From contig NC_034409.1 in assembly GCF_002078875.1 (NCBI RefSeq), forward strand, positions 101,242,679 to 101,306,678: a DNA stretch of 64,000 bases, in the 5' to 3' direction. Below are positions 24,009-35,869 of this stretch, one piece after another. The notes under the pieces are model-generated. The model made no database searches, had not been told where the DNA came from, and worked only from the letters and a program-made list of their open reading frames with translations. Numbering within the stretch: position 1 is the first letter of the stretch; each line of letters starts with the position of its first letter. The position numbers and the translations under genes are program-made. Source of the DNA: Numida meleagris (taxonomy: Eukaryota; Chordata; Aves; Galliformes; Numididae).

Positions 24009-24546
24009 GTTTAAATCCAGCTGGTGACCAGTCACGGGTGATGTTCCTCAAGGGGTTGGTATATGAAACAGGGTCTGCCCTGTTTCATATCTTTATTGAT
24101 CATCATCATGAGGTGATTGAGTATATCCTTAGTAAGTTTGCATATGACAGGAAGATGGGAGGAACTGTGAATATATGTTGGGAGGAAGGCCCTTCAGAAG
24201 GATCTGAACAGGCTGGATCAATGGGCTCAGGCCAGTTGTATGAGCTTCAGCAAACCCAAGTGCCGGGTCCTGCACTTTGGTCACAACAACGTCATGCATC
24301 TCTACAGACTTGAGGCAGAGTGGCTGGAAAGCTGTGCAGAGGAAGAGGATCTGGGGGTGTTGGTCGATGCACAGCTGAACATGAGCCAGCAGTGTGCCCA
24401 GGAGGCCAAGAAGGCCAATGGCATCCTGGCTTGTATTAGAAATAGTGCAGCCAGCAGGAGCAGAGAGATGATCCTACCTCTGTACTCAGCCCTGGTGAGG
24501 CTGCACCTCGAGTACTGTGTTCAGTACAGTACTACAGGAAAGACAG
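24009..24546 (+). repeat. CR1 LINE internal fragment lacking its 3' end
   Basis: It begins in the RT domain (aatccagctggtgaccagtc, just before the VPQG motif) and passes the degenerate FADD region at about 24136-24160 (reads FAYDRKMGG). It covers [20 protein letters not shown] and [14 protein letters not shown], then stops at about 24546 in actacaggaaagacaga. The C-terminal codons, 3' UTR and tail are missing. That is unusual, because CR1 copies normally lose the 5' side, so a later deletion or rearrangement probably removed the 3' part. It contains a 30-bp hairpin at 24061-24090. Confidence 0.93.
24061..24090. repeat. Perfect inverted repeat, 13-bp arms, 4-base loop
   Basis: Arm atatgaaacaggg (24061-24073), loop tctg, arm ccctgtttcatat (24078-24090). 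It lies inside the CR1 fragment, where other copies have a GC-rich segment around the VLGP(L/V)LF codons. Only the right arm resembles CR1, and the left arm is its exact inverse. Confidence 0.97.
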
Positions 24547-27500
24547 ATTTACTACTGTGAATTAAGTCATACTCCACATAATAGACAGATCTACTGTGCA
24601 GTGATGTTGGCACAGCAGCCTTGCTTAACAGGCCAAATTAGCAGCCTTCATGTGCTGACATCCTAGGTGGACAGTAGTTTAAACATCAACTTTCTAAAAC
24701 TAAATTTTCTCAGACCAAGTTCTTACTCCTAGGCAATGTATTGTCCTGATGTGTCCAAAGTGAAGATAATGCCAGAAACATCAACAGTTATCAAACGGAG
24801 GAACTCAGCAAGATAACTGTAGTTGCATTTTTATTCACTTGAAAAGAGGGTTAGCTTCAGCTAAGGCATTCAGCAAAAACACTGCTTCCTTCCACCACTT
24901 CCTTCCAGTGAACTTGACCCCTAGTATGTCATGAGGAATCTAGCAACATTTTTCTGCTCCCTGAGCTGCTGCTTCTCACTTCCTGACTTTTTGTTTCACT
25001 GTCACGGGTCACAACTGCGCACAGAGTTTTACAGTCTACTGAAAGCAATCAGAAGTGGTCTAAGAGACCACTGTATAAGTTATAGGGCTCTCTTCTACAA
25101 ATAGTTAATGAACTGTGTTAAATATTAATAGTTTTGAATGTTAAAGAGCAGTCTAATTTTCATTTAACATTGGTTCATATATCACATCATTCCATGTATT
25201 GCTCTTCTACTAGTTACAAGACCATGAAAAAGGAAATCATCTTCAGGTTTCCTGAGTCAAGCTTATTGAAACCTTGAAAATATATTCAGTATCTGCTGTT
25301 TTCTTTAAGTCACTTCTGTCACTGAAATACCAAAGATAAAAGAAAATAATAGAAGGGGGAAATCACATTTCTGTAGTTACCATAAGACAGAAGAATCAGC
25401 AAAGATAGGTTCCCTCTGCACATCATTTGTGATGTGCTGCAGCAGTGTGAATCATTCAACAAAATATCCCTCTTTGTTTAGCCCAGCATCAGCTAGGTGT
25501 ATGGGGTAAATCTTCAGCTGATGTAATCTTCCCTGAGATGCTATACTGTGTATGTATGTATGTACACATATAAGAGTGTATGTCTGGTAGAGACCTTTCC
25601 AAATGCTTGCATAATTTTATAAAGAATAGAAATACAAAACTAAGACTTGCAAGTAATTATGTAATAATGCTGGTTACAGCACAGGTTATGCAGGTCCACC
25701 TTTGGCAGGCAAGCCTCAGATGTGCACCTGATATTATCAGTGCTTATTTCCCATCCATTTGACATATTAATAAGCTGTTGGAAGAGTTAGACATTTACCT
25801 CTCCCTTCTTTGGCTGATGTCTTTACCCTGTTGGACAGGACACAATCAAGCAGTGCAGCTGAGTCAGGGAAGATTATACATAACTGTCAGCTTGATTAGT
25901 GGAAAGAATGCACACTCTGGAAATAGTGGTCCTCCGGTATTATTCATTCTTACTTTAAAGGTATTATGAATGCACCCTTGCTGAAACAAATGCTTTAATA
26001 TAGCCTTGTATGAAAGTGGTTGTTAGATTGTACTGTCATGTGAATTGCTCTGCCCTTCAGATGATGAGGAACATAGGCAATGTGACATCTCATTTACTTT
26101 TGTGCTATCCAGAAAGAAATAAAAGTATTTCAGGAGGGCATTCCTGTTACAACTGTATTCTATAGCAGAACAAAGCCTACTGGTACATGTTGCAAAGGTA
26201 GGGTTTGCGAGGCATTGGCTACAGAAGCATCTTACCTGAAATTATGTCATAAAATGTCCTTCTCTCTGAATTTATTGTCACAATTAACTCACCATGGAAG
26301 TTCCACCTGAAGCATTTCTGGTGAGTGGTTAAAGTGGAGGAGTCCTTTTACCTTTTAGTTTTCTTTATCTAATGTTGTCAGCACAGATTTTGATTGTGGC
26401 ATTGTGGGAAATCTCTCTACTTTATCCAGCCAGCTGTCCAAGAAATTTCTAGGAATTTAATTCTATTCCTTTATACAACTACTAGAAAGCTCTGCCTGTT
26501 CATTTTCAACAGTAATCAAGCTGCTAAGCGTTTCAGTGTTCCTCCCAGTCAAGGGAGCCCCAAGGTATTGGAATGAGCACCAGAAACGCTTGTATCTTTC
26601 AACTTACTGGCAGAAGAAAGGAGCGTCTCAACAACTGAGAAAGGAAGGGAGCATGTTAAACACTTCAAATCCAGATTACTGTAAAGTAAGTAATGAAGGT
26701 CAAGTCTACCACCGTCTTGACCATCATAAAGATGCATGAAATAGTGCTTTCCATTGCCTCAGTGGGTAGCCTTTAGGATGGTATTCTCCAACACAGGAAA
26801 TGATGTCCGAATCAAAGCCAGTGCTGGTACAAATGCAGTTAGCCCCACTTGACACATATGTACAGTTCAGGGCTGTATTATTAGGTGATGGAGTAGAGAA
26901 GGCAAAAGAGAGAATTTCAAGAGTCAGAGAACTTGAATACCTTCTTGCTTTCCTGATCATGGCAGTTTTGATGAGAAAAGTTTGGCTTTTCAGTTAGAAT
27001 GAAAATGAGTTCTTTTCTTCTCCACATTTCCATTATCAGAAAAGGCACAAGGATGATTAGGCATAGAAGTGTGGGGAAGCCACTGACAACTCCTAACTGC
27101 CAAACACATGCCTAGGTTAAAGGTAAGATCAAGATTAGAGACTTAGCAGTCCAATTAACAATTCTCACATTTAGCGTTCTTTATGTTTTTGTTACACTGA
27201 TACACGATTAGACTTTTGATAGAATTGAGCAATGTCTGGGATTATAAAACCCAGTGGTTGTGGTTGCTGGCAAGTTTCCTGGGGGATGGTAGGATTTGGC
27301 CTCTAAGCCTTTTGTCTGGTCTCTGTGTTTGCACATATAGAAACCCAGACACAGCTATGCTCTGCAGTCTAGACCAGCCCTTAGGATGTCGGTTCCTAAG
27401 GGAAAAAATACATATCTTGCATTTTGTGTAAGGCACTACAGAGCATGCATTTGAATACTGTGAAAATAACCAGCTGCCCTCCATTGAGTTCAGCACCATT

Positions 27501-30500
27501 AACAGACTGGAGTCAGGGTAAGCCAGTTTTCATTGCAAACTATGGTTTGTAAAGATGACAACTGAATGGGTTTAGGCAAATCCTATTAGCTCTCATCAGG
27601 TCTTGGGATACTGTATTGATCCACTCTTTTTACTTTTTAGTGAAAGATTTATGTACCTGTTAAATGCATAGGCTCATAACACCAATAAACTGACTAGTTC
27701 TGCGATTCTACAAGAACATTTTTGCTTGTTTAAATCTCTAAGCTGAAGATAGGGGTGAAACAGAACTATGTACTTTATTGCAGTGGTCTGCATTTGTTTA
27801 ATGAAAAGACACTCCACTGTATGATAATGTGTGTAAATATAGCTAAATATGCAGAAAGTCAAAGTTGTACTTTATATCACTGTGACATCAATTATCCTGT
27901 TCCTCTCATAAAGCAGTTTTCTGTATACTTACGTAAACCTGGGACACATCCAGATTAAACACATTCTTGCTTGTGTTGCCTTTTTTTTTCCAGATTGTTC
28001 CACTGGAACTGGCCCAATCCAATTTATACTGGCTGACTTAGTAGTTTCCCCTCATGATATTTCTTCTGGAAACATAGTTTTACAAAAAAAGGTCATGGTT
28101 TACATGCCACTGCTCTCCAGTAACTTCTTTCCTCCCTGTATTTTCAAATTAATATTTTGTCAGCATATTTGGTGGGAAAAAAGTCTAACCATAGTGTTCT
28201 CTGACTGCAGGGACGCTACACTGTAAAAATGGAAAAATCGTGAAACAATTGAAAATACAGTTGAAAAAGAAGTGACAAATTGGTTTCATCAAACTCACAG
28301 TTTCCTCTTTACTAATACCATGGCATCCAAACAACGGCCTTCACTTTGCATTGATTCTGAAGCCATTCACTTTCTGGAAGAAACTTTGATGAACATAAGA
28401 TAAGCAAGGGGATATGGAGAAAATAGGTCTCTGGTTCCTTGGAAAAATATGCTATGTTTCTTTCTCTCAAAACTCATTTTCAGTTGATAGTCTCTACACT
28501 ATATTTCATGGGTAGTCTTAAGGTCATGGGGATTTGTTGTCTTCATTACTGATTGTTCTGAACTGGTCACAAGTTGACGTATGTCAGTCTGTCCTTTCAA
28601 AATAGCACATTTGAGCAATTTTTCTTTTGGTGAAATTGTATGAACAAGATCAGTCACAGGCACAAGCATTTACACAGACTTCAGAAAATGCTATACGGAT
28701 ATTTCAACAGAAGATTTCTAAATGAAATTCTGCAAAAACTACTTGTGCATCAAAAACAGGAGTTCTGACTGAATTATGAGCAGTTGGGTAAAAGAAAAAA
28801 TTATGGATTTTCAAAACATAATGAAAAAGGGAAGGGCTACTTTATAGCATTGTTTAGTACAGTTCGATCTCAAAAAACTTACACAGAGAGCTTTGCATCT
28901 ACTAAGTAAATGGCAGGTGCCAAATGATTTGCCTTGTTCCTTACACTTGCTATGAAAGTTGCAGAAACAATAACTGAGATTAGAACTACCAATTCAGTTA
29001 AAGAATTTTACAGGAACCTTGTAGCAAAGAAGTTTTCCTGTATTTTTATTTTGAGATTTTATTTGTCAGGTACATTTCTACTTGTCCCCCAGACAACACT
29101 GTATTCAGAAGATATCTATGGCACTTGCAGTCAGTAAATAATCCAGAAAAAAAACACGTTTGCTATCTGATTTAGAGATAGAATAACTGGATTTTCTTTC
29201 ATTTTGCTGTGGTGTTCATTCATTAGCTACATTGCTTCTAAGTGTTTTTATCTTTACATTGTTCTCAAAATATTGAAAAAGACTATTTGTCTGGACTGTG
29301 AGAAATGAGAAAAAATTATAAAATCAATTGAAAGGAAAAAGTCCTGCTGTTTATTCTGACCAACATTGTGCCCAAAATAAAATATTGTGACTTAGAAAAT
29401 CTTCTAACTTATCACATCGGAAACAGTAAAGCTTGAAACTATGAAAACATCAAAAATTGAACATCAAAGATAATATTCATCTCTTTATGCTCAAATTTGC
29501 ATCTATCTATCTGTCTGGCTAAATATTTCCATTGCTGAAAATTCTTAACACAGTGGCTCCATCTTTCTTCTTTTAAAGGATTAATGTTTTTTTTAGTATT
29601 TATTTGTAGACACAAGATTTGTTGGCACTAGTAGACCTTCGATCCTGATCTAACCACTCTTGTCACCAATTTCCTCCTTCCCATCATTTTTTTTTGTTTT
29701 AAATAAAAGGAAGTTTATTGGAATCGATCCAACTGAGTTATATTGGAATTAGAATAGTAAGTCGTTAAACAACAGATTTGTAACAGTATAGTTTGCAGCC
29801 TGTTCTCACTTACTTTCTTCCGTGGGATTAATCCTATTGAAATCCCAAGAACTGTTTTGAGTTACACCCAGAAAATTAAAACCAGAATGAGACCTGCAGA
29901 TTTTACAGACCAAATCACATGACCAATTTGCTGTTTGTCAGAACTTTCTGAGTATAGGCGCTAAAAGCCATAAACTCTGTATAAAAGCAAGGATTCTGGG
30001 ACATTTTTGTTTGTATTTGATACCAGGTATTCTTGGTGCCAAATTAATGTGAAATAGTTTATGTCTTTTTTTTAATAAATAAAACACGAAAATATATGGT
30101 TTTTCACTTTTTCGATGTAAAATGTTTTTGTGGTATTCAAAGGTATGAGAATCTGAAATCTGTAAATCTTCAACACTTAAAAACCACAGTAATGATTTTA
30201 CTTAGAGCTGTTAAGAAACACGATTAATGTGTTTTTGTGTGCTAGTTTGTTTATTGAAAAAAATGTTGAAAATGCATCAATATATCATATGGTAGAAAAG
30301 TAAAATGAAAATCCTGTATCACTGAAATCCTTATCTGTTTATGCTGTAGTGCTCGACCTGACAAAGATTTGATTGTACTGAATTATAGTTTGGAAGGTAC
30401 AGCAAACCTATTACACTGGACTCGTGTATTTTGCTTAGTTTGAAGGTACCTGTGCTGGGAATTCAAATACCAAAACCTGTCAAGTAGACCCCACTCTCTA

Positions 30501-30504
30501 TTCC
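24547..30504. other. AT-rich DNA, no gene recognised
   Basis: 6 kb without a recognisable mobile element. It holds a (TATG)n run at 25549-25564. At 27980-28226 a T-run ending in ccag precedes a 76-codon phase-2 frame, of which the second half reads like non-coding DNA. No RNA gene seen. Confidence 0.5.
25549..25564. repeat. (TATG)n microsatellite
   Basis: About four units of TGTA in a row. Confidence 0.8.
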
Positions 30505-30744
30505 TCAACAAATACCTTGATTTCTTTGGGAAGACATGTTCAGAGACCCAGGTAAGAAATCAGAAGGTTTTTGACCGGACAGAATTTGATCCATCACAGA
30601 GATAAATGTTGAACTGTCCCCCAGAAAGTTTCCACCTGATTCTTTGTGCTGGTGAAGCAGATTCAGTGACACCTTATTGTAGACAAAGTTTAATGCAGTA
30701 AGGACTGATCCTTGAAGCTGAGGTAAATCTAATAACTTCTCCAT
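30505..30744 (-). other. Small open frame, 79 codons, possible exon
   Basis: I do not recognise this frame. The ATG lies in a good vertebrate initiation context (A at -3, G at +4) and the stop of the upstream frame is four codons before it. The peptide starts MEKLLDLPQLQGSVLTALNF and ends QRNQGIC. It is leucine- and serine-rich with protein-like composition and has no visible signal peptide, membrane segment or known motif. Near its end a donor-like AAG|GTATTT lies at 30516/30515, so the frame could be a first coding exon. A GC-rich block at 30965-31171 lies upstream on this strand, with a donor-like ATG|GTAAGA at about 30940 between them. Length alone is not significant in AT-rich DNA. Confidence 0.2.
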
Positions 30745-30964
30745 TATTTCTCTTTACCTGCATCAGGGGAAATTTTTTTTCCAGCTTTTTGTACAGTTTC
30801 TTCGCACACAGGAAAACTTAAATATTTCCATAATCCCTACCCAGACCAGTTCTCCTACCATCTGCAACATCACCAGGACTGTTAGAATTCAAATATCACA
30901 TTCAATTGTGCAGTTTTGTCCTGCTTTGATGCCATCTTACCATCTGCAACATTCACCATTCTCT

Positions 30965-31171
30965 CACAAGCTCGCCCATACACCTATAAATAAGGCGGGC
31001 AGACCAGCTAACTGGTGAGCAGGGCCATGCCTGGGAGGGCAACGCAGGGAAGCAGGGCAGGCGGCTGCTGCTTTTGTGCTTCTCCGCTGCCTTGCAGCTG
31101 CACATCCCAACACAGAGGGAACCAGAGCAGGACACACGCCTGCGCTCAGCCCTCCAATCTGGCGTTCGTGT
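30965..31171. promoter_or_regulatory. GC-rich block with TATA-like motif, cut by gap
   Basis: About 200 bp that are clearly richer in GC and CpG than anything around, running into the assembly gap. On the plus strand a TATA-type motif (ctataaataaggcgggc, TATAAATA at about 30983-30990) is followed by GC-rich sequence, the arrangement of a core promoter or of an LTR U3/R border. Translated frames give no known protein and it does not match CR1. It could be a promoter with first exon (either strand), an LTR, or an unrecognised repeat. Confidence 0.3.
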
Positions 31172-31271
31172 NNNNNNNNNNNNNNNNNNNNNNNNNNNNN
31201 NNNNNNNNNNNNNNNNNNNNNNNNNNNNNNNNNNNNNNNNNNNNNNNNNNNNNNNNNNNNNNNNNNNNNNN
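31172..31271. other. Assembly gap, 100 N
   Basis: Exactly one hundred N, a length often used for gaps of unknown size. The sequences on its two sides are of different kinds: GC-rich unique on the left, CR1 on the right. Confidence 0.99.
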
Positions 31272-31386
31272 TTTCGCTCCCCATCCGAGACTTCCAGGTC
31301 AGAGAGTAGAGTGCTCTGAGGACAACTGGTCTGGCTTTTAAAGACAGACGTAAAAAAGGCGTTGAGAACCTCAGCCTTTTCATTGA
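31272..31386 (-). repeat. CR1 ORF2 fragment between endonuclease and RT
   Basis: On the minus strand it encodes NEKAEVLNAFFTSVFKSQTS followed by DLEVSDGER, which is the segment of CR1 ORF2 just upstream of the RT domain. It starts at about 31386 and runs left into the gap. No continuation (RT, 3' UTR) appears on the other side of the gap, so the rest of this copy is either in the gap or was lost. It cannot be part of the copy at 31514-32165: it is on the same strand but placed downstream of that copy's 3' end. Confidence 0.85.
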
Positions 31387-31513
31387 GATATTGAGATATA
31401 TTCAGCAACAAACGTGTCAGAAACCTGAAACTTTAAGAAGTACTATTTCATTAGAGATTTTTAATAATTTATACCACTTTTGAGCCTGAAACACCATCAT
31501 TAAGGGCAACAGT

Positions 31514-32165
31514 TCAGAATCATAGAATCATAGAATGACTTGAGTTGGAAAGGACCTCAAAGGCCACCCAGCCCATACCCCTGCTGCCATGGGCAGAGCT
31601 GATCCCCACCAGCTCAGGCTGCCCAGGGCCCCATCCTACCTGGCCTTGAGTGGCTCCAGGGATGGGACATCCACAGCTCCTCTGGGCAGCCTGTGCCAGG
31701 GCATCACCACTTCTAAGTAAAGAATTTCCATCTAATATCTAATCTAAATCTCCACTCTTTTCGTTTAAAACTGTTTCCCCTTGTCCTATCACTATTTGCA
31801 GGTGTAAAATATCAGTTCCCCTCCTGTTTGTAAGCTCCTTTCAAGTACTGAAAAGCTGCAAAGATGTTTCCCCAGAACCTTCTTTTCTCCAAGTTGAGCA
31901 AGCCCAGCTCCCTCAGCCTTTCTTTGCAGGAGAAGTGCTCCAGCCCTCTGATCATCTTCATGGCATCCTCTGTACACTCTCCAACAACTCCACAACTTTT
32001 TTGTACTGTGGACCCCAGGACACAGTTCTCCAGATGGAGCCTCCGGAGGGCAGAGCATGGGGAAACAATACCCTCCCTCTTCCTGCAGGCTGTCCCTCTT
32101 TTGATGCAGCTGAGGATAACATTGGCTTTCCAGGCTGCAAGCGCATACTGCAGGCTCATGCAATC
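31514..32165 (-). repeat. CR1 LINE, minus strand, 5'-truncated
   Basis: The inverted tail cagaatcatagaatcatag begins it on the plus strand, followed by the CR1 3' UTR and C-terminal ORF2. Minus-strand translation gives LEHFSCKERLRELGLLNLEK and MSLQYALAAWKANVILSCI with small frame changes between. It ends at about 32165 within the LNMS-type segment. It is inactive. Confidence 0.95.
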
Positions 32166-34138
32166 TTCTCCATGTGTGCATATTGTAAGATAGAGCTGAA
32201 CACAAATTCACAGTAATGCATACATTACTATGATGTCTTCAAAATACCTTTTATAATATCCATAACATCATATTTGTCTTGTTGAAAGTAACTAATAGTG
32301 ATTTGAAAATGTTGTCTTCTGGGACCCAAACCACAAAGATTTACTCCGACTATGTGCATCTCCACATCACTTTTTAGTTATTTGTATGACAGCAATACAC
32401 TGAGATCCCTGGTGATATCAGGGCGAGAACAGTAAAAATGCGAGACAACCATTGCTACAGATTGTTTTCAAACATGTTTTTTTTTTTTTTTCCTTTTTTG
32501 TGAGGTTGGTGGAATTTTCTGGCTTTGCTAGCATTTTCCTTCTGCCTACAATTATACATTTTCAAATTTTCCTCAAAGTTTCTATCTTACTGTAATTTTG
32601 CTTTTAGCATCCATAAGTACACTGGCAATTCTTAAAGTAATTGGCCAAGAATCTGGGCTTCTTAAATGTTAGAAGTGGAAATTAAAGAAGAGAAACTACT
32701 TTTTATATTTGTGTTCAGATGTGTCTCTAAGTTATAATCATTGCAACTATTTTAAGTCTCTGACTTCCAGTCTGCTTTTCTATCGGTCTTCATTGTAAAG
32801 AGCTGTAGCTGAGATGCTCCTTTTGGCAAGAACTGACAATCCTTAACATCATGTAAACATATTAACTTTCTCTAGGCAAAAGAAACCAAGGTTTGCTGAT
32901 CATAAAGAGAGGTAATTACCAATCAATATTATACTGACCCTGAAACGGCCCTTCCAAACTTGAATGTCTTCCAGTCCTACCTTGTTCATGTACTAGTTTT
33001 CCTCAGAAAACACAGCTATTAATCTTTTCCCTGCAGAAACCTAATCTAGTCTTTTTGCTTGATGCCTCTATGCCTTTGGAGGTGTATGAAGTCTAAAGCA
33101 TTAGGGATCATAGTTTGAAGGGTAAGAAATTACAGTTTTTTTCAAGAGAAAGGGGAGATAAAATTATCGCCCTTTTCCTTAAAGAATGATTCAATTAATC
33201 AAAGCTACTAAAGTGTAATGGGCTACTAAAGTGCCCATTACAAACATCTGAAAGAACCTTTATATTCATAAAGCAAGGATTGTGCTTTTTGTATGTCTGA
33301 GGAATTATCAGAGCTACCTGTTAAAGTAATAGAATGCAAGAGAAAAATTGTTCCTGCACACGTGCTTGTTGCAGTGTGGGAGATAAAGTAAGTAATAAAA
33401 TCCTGAGTAGAATCTTTCAAACCAAATAATTTATTTGAAGTGTGAATAGTGACTATCCTAAATGTAAAATCCCAAAAATGTCTCTGTCCTTTTCTATATT
33501 GACCACATCAGATATAGGAAGATAATTTGTCCAATGTCTACAGCTTCTGCACAGAGCACAGAACTTATAATTAAGGATAACAATTGGTGCCCATTCCAAG
33601 TGTGGTTTTCTAAAATGGATACATTGTACAGAAGGCAGAGCAAGTGTACTAACCCATTTCAGTTGCACTACCACTGACTCATCGCAAACTAAAATGCCTT
33701 TTAAGTTGACATAAATTATACTGGAATTGAAATGTTGCTAGGAGCATAGAGCACAGATAAAAAACAGAGCTCTACACAATTCCCTTCTGCACCTCTCTGC
33801 GTGGTAATTAACTAAATTATAAGCTAATACAACTTTAGAAGTCTTAAGTTCTGGCCAACTTGCCAACTCACCTCCACCACAGCTAGCATTCTTAAGTAAT
33901 CATTAATTCTATTAGGTGATAGAACACCATAATGATGAAGTGCTACGGAAATGCTGGCTGACAGTGTGAGGTGTTACAAAGACTCCAAGAAGATCATGAA
34001 CAATCCTGTAAATTGACTCCTTTCTTGTAATATGGGAAGGCAAATGATGTGTATTTGGAATGGGAGTTTTACATGAAAGATGCATTTCTTTTTCCAGAAT
34101 GATTCAGCAAATGAGGTGTAAATGTTGAACAACCGCAG

Positions 34139-34163
34139 TGATGTCACCCCCCTGCCTATAAAT
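34139..34163 (+). promoter_or_regulatory. CRE-like site and TATA box pair
   Basis: TGATGTCA at 34139-34146, a C-run, then TATAAAT at 34157-34163. Thirty bases downstream cacag|GTAATG looks like an exon end with donor site. The spacing fits a core promoter, but no open frame follows. A chance match is quite possible. Confidence 0.15.
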
Positions 34164-35837
34164 CTGAAACAAGACCCTGGCAACACAGGTAATGATGTTA
34201 CTGTAGTATGAGTAAGCCAAATCTTGTTTAAGCAGTTGTAGCTCAGATTTCCCTACTCTAAGCCAAATGGACTTGCCAAAAAATCCTTCTAAGGCCTAAT
34301 AAATAAGAAGTTAACCATGATCTATATGTCAATAAAACAGCTGAATGATTTTTTATAACTCTAAAGAGGATGTAGTAATAAAACAAATGTTCAGGTAACT
34401 TACCTAGCAAGACTATACCAATAATTCGTGTTTATGATTCAAAAGACAGTTTTATTCTTATTGTTATGCATCGACTGGCTGATAGGAAGAGTCTTCATGA
34501 TTCCCCACAATTTTTTAAAAGAAAACACAGATGTAAATTAAACTTCCCCTAGAAAGCCCTACCATCTTAGGGAGGAGAGACTTTCCAGTGAGGCATGTAT
34601 ATCCAAAGCAAGAAACTGTGGAGCATGCTCCACCTACAGATATTTTACATTAAATTTGAAAGACTCATTTCAAAGTTAGTATTTCCTTCCTAGATAGCTG
34701 TTACTTTGCTAGTTTAAAAAGCAAAGATAAATATTTCAAAAGAGGGAACATGACAAAGCAATGAAGGTTCATATCCTTGATAACCTTTGACTCTATGTTG
34801 TTCCCTCCCATCATCTCCTCCCCATATATTCCCACTTCTTTTTTATTTTGTGGAGTATAAAACAGAACATAATATGTAGAAGTATTACATCTTTCACAAT
34901 GAAAACTGTTGTACTTGCTGAAAGGGACCTACTTGTGTATGCTATTATGATAGTGTCAGAGAAATTTTGTGGGTTCTTTTTGGTGCAATGATTATTTGAC
35001 AAAACAAATATACAGCCTAAGCAATTTAAAAAAAGAAATTAGGTTACTAACATTTTAACAGAGCTGATGATATTTTCTATTCAAACTGACTTTTGAAAAT
35101 AACAAGTCACATAACATCAAATGTGTTGAAATGTCCTTATTTTTCCATTGAGAAAAAAAAAAAAAAAAAAAGTCGATGATTGAGATGTTTCCATCTGAAT
35201 ATTTCAACTATTAAGGAAAAAATACTCCAACTTTCATACTGAAATAGACATTTGTTTTTCTTATCTATGGTTTTATAATACAAGCTCAAATGTCTGGGGT
35301 CACCCATGTTTAAAAATTTGTTGTTTCTTTAAAAAATATGCCTTGATGATTTTTTTTTTGGAACATGATTTATCTTTCATGAAGATTCAGCCTTTCAAAT
35401 ACATCTTTTGTTCCGTCTCAAAACAAGTAGAATTTTCAAAGTGTTAGGATGTCTTCGAGAATAAACATAAATGGTTCTTGTTCTTTAGTGGAATTCCTGG
35501 ACTACAGCTTGTTTTATTTGAAAATATGATTAAATCAATGACATGTGACATGCTGCTAATATCACAGGCAATGGTGACCTTTCTTTAAATAAAAATATTT
35601 CTCATTCTTGTCAAACTTCATGTGGTATATTTAACTTATTCCTTGTCATGATATGAATGGCCACTGCCAGAGGTTTCAGCTGGGATGCAGATGAGTAGAA
35701 GCAGATATTGTGGTCACAGCAAATTCAGATGCAAAGAAAATAAGAAATACCTCCAAAGTATAACAGCAGTCAGGAGCTAGAAAAATCCATGTTCCCAAGT
35801 GGAGCCAGAGCCAAGGAACAGCTGGGGCCAGGGCAAA

Positions 35838-35865
35838 AACATGAAGGACATAACATGAAGGACAA
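35838..35865. repeat. Tandem duplication, 2 x 14 bp
   Basis: aacatgaaggacat is followed directly by aacatgaaggacaa. It borders the ancient CR1 fragment that starts near 35870. Confidence 0.85.
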
Positions 35866-35869
35866 GAGG

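Larger units (their letters stand above)
32166..35869. other. AT-rich DNA, no gene recognised
   Basis: 3.7 kb with no recognised mobile element. It contains a long T run at about 32477-32492, a 19-A run at 35153-35171, a CRE/TATA-like pair at 34139-34163 and a 2 x 14 bp near-perfect tandem repeat at 35838-35865 (aacatgaaggacat). Confidence 0.5.

Noticed and set aside
30953..31411. A single reading frame spanning the 100-N gap from GC-rich block to CR1
   Set aside because: It exists only because N does not stop translation. The two sides are unrelated and the gap length is probably arbitrary.
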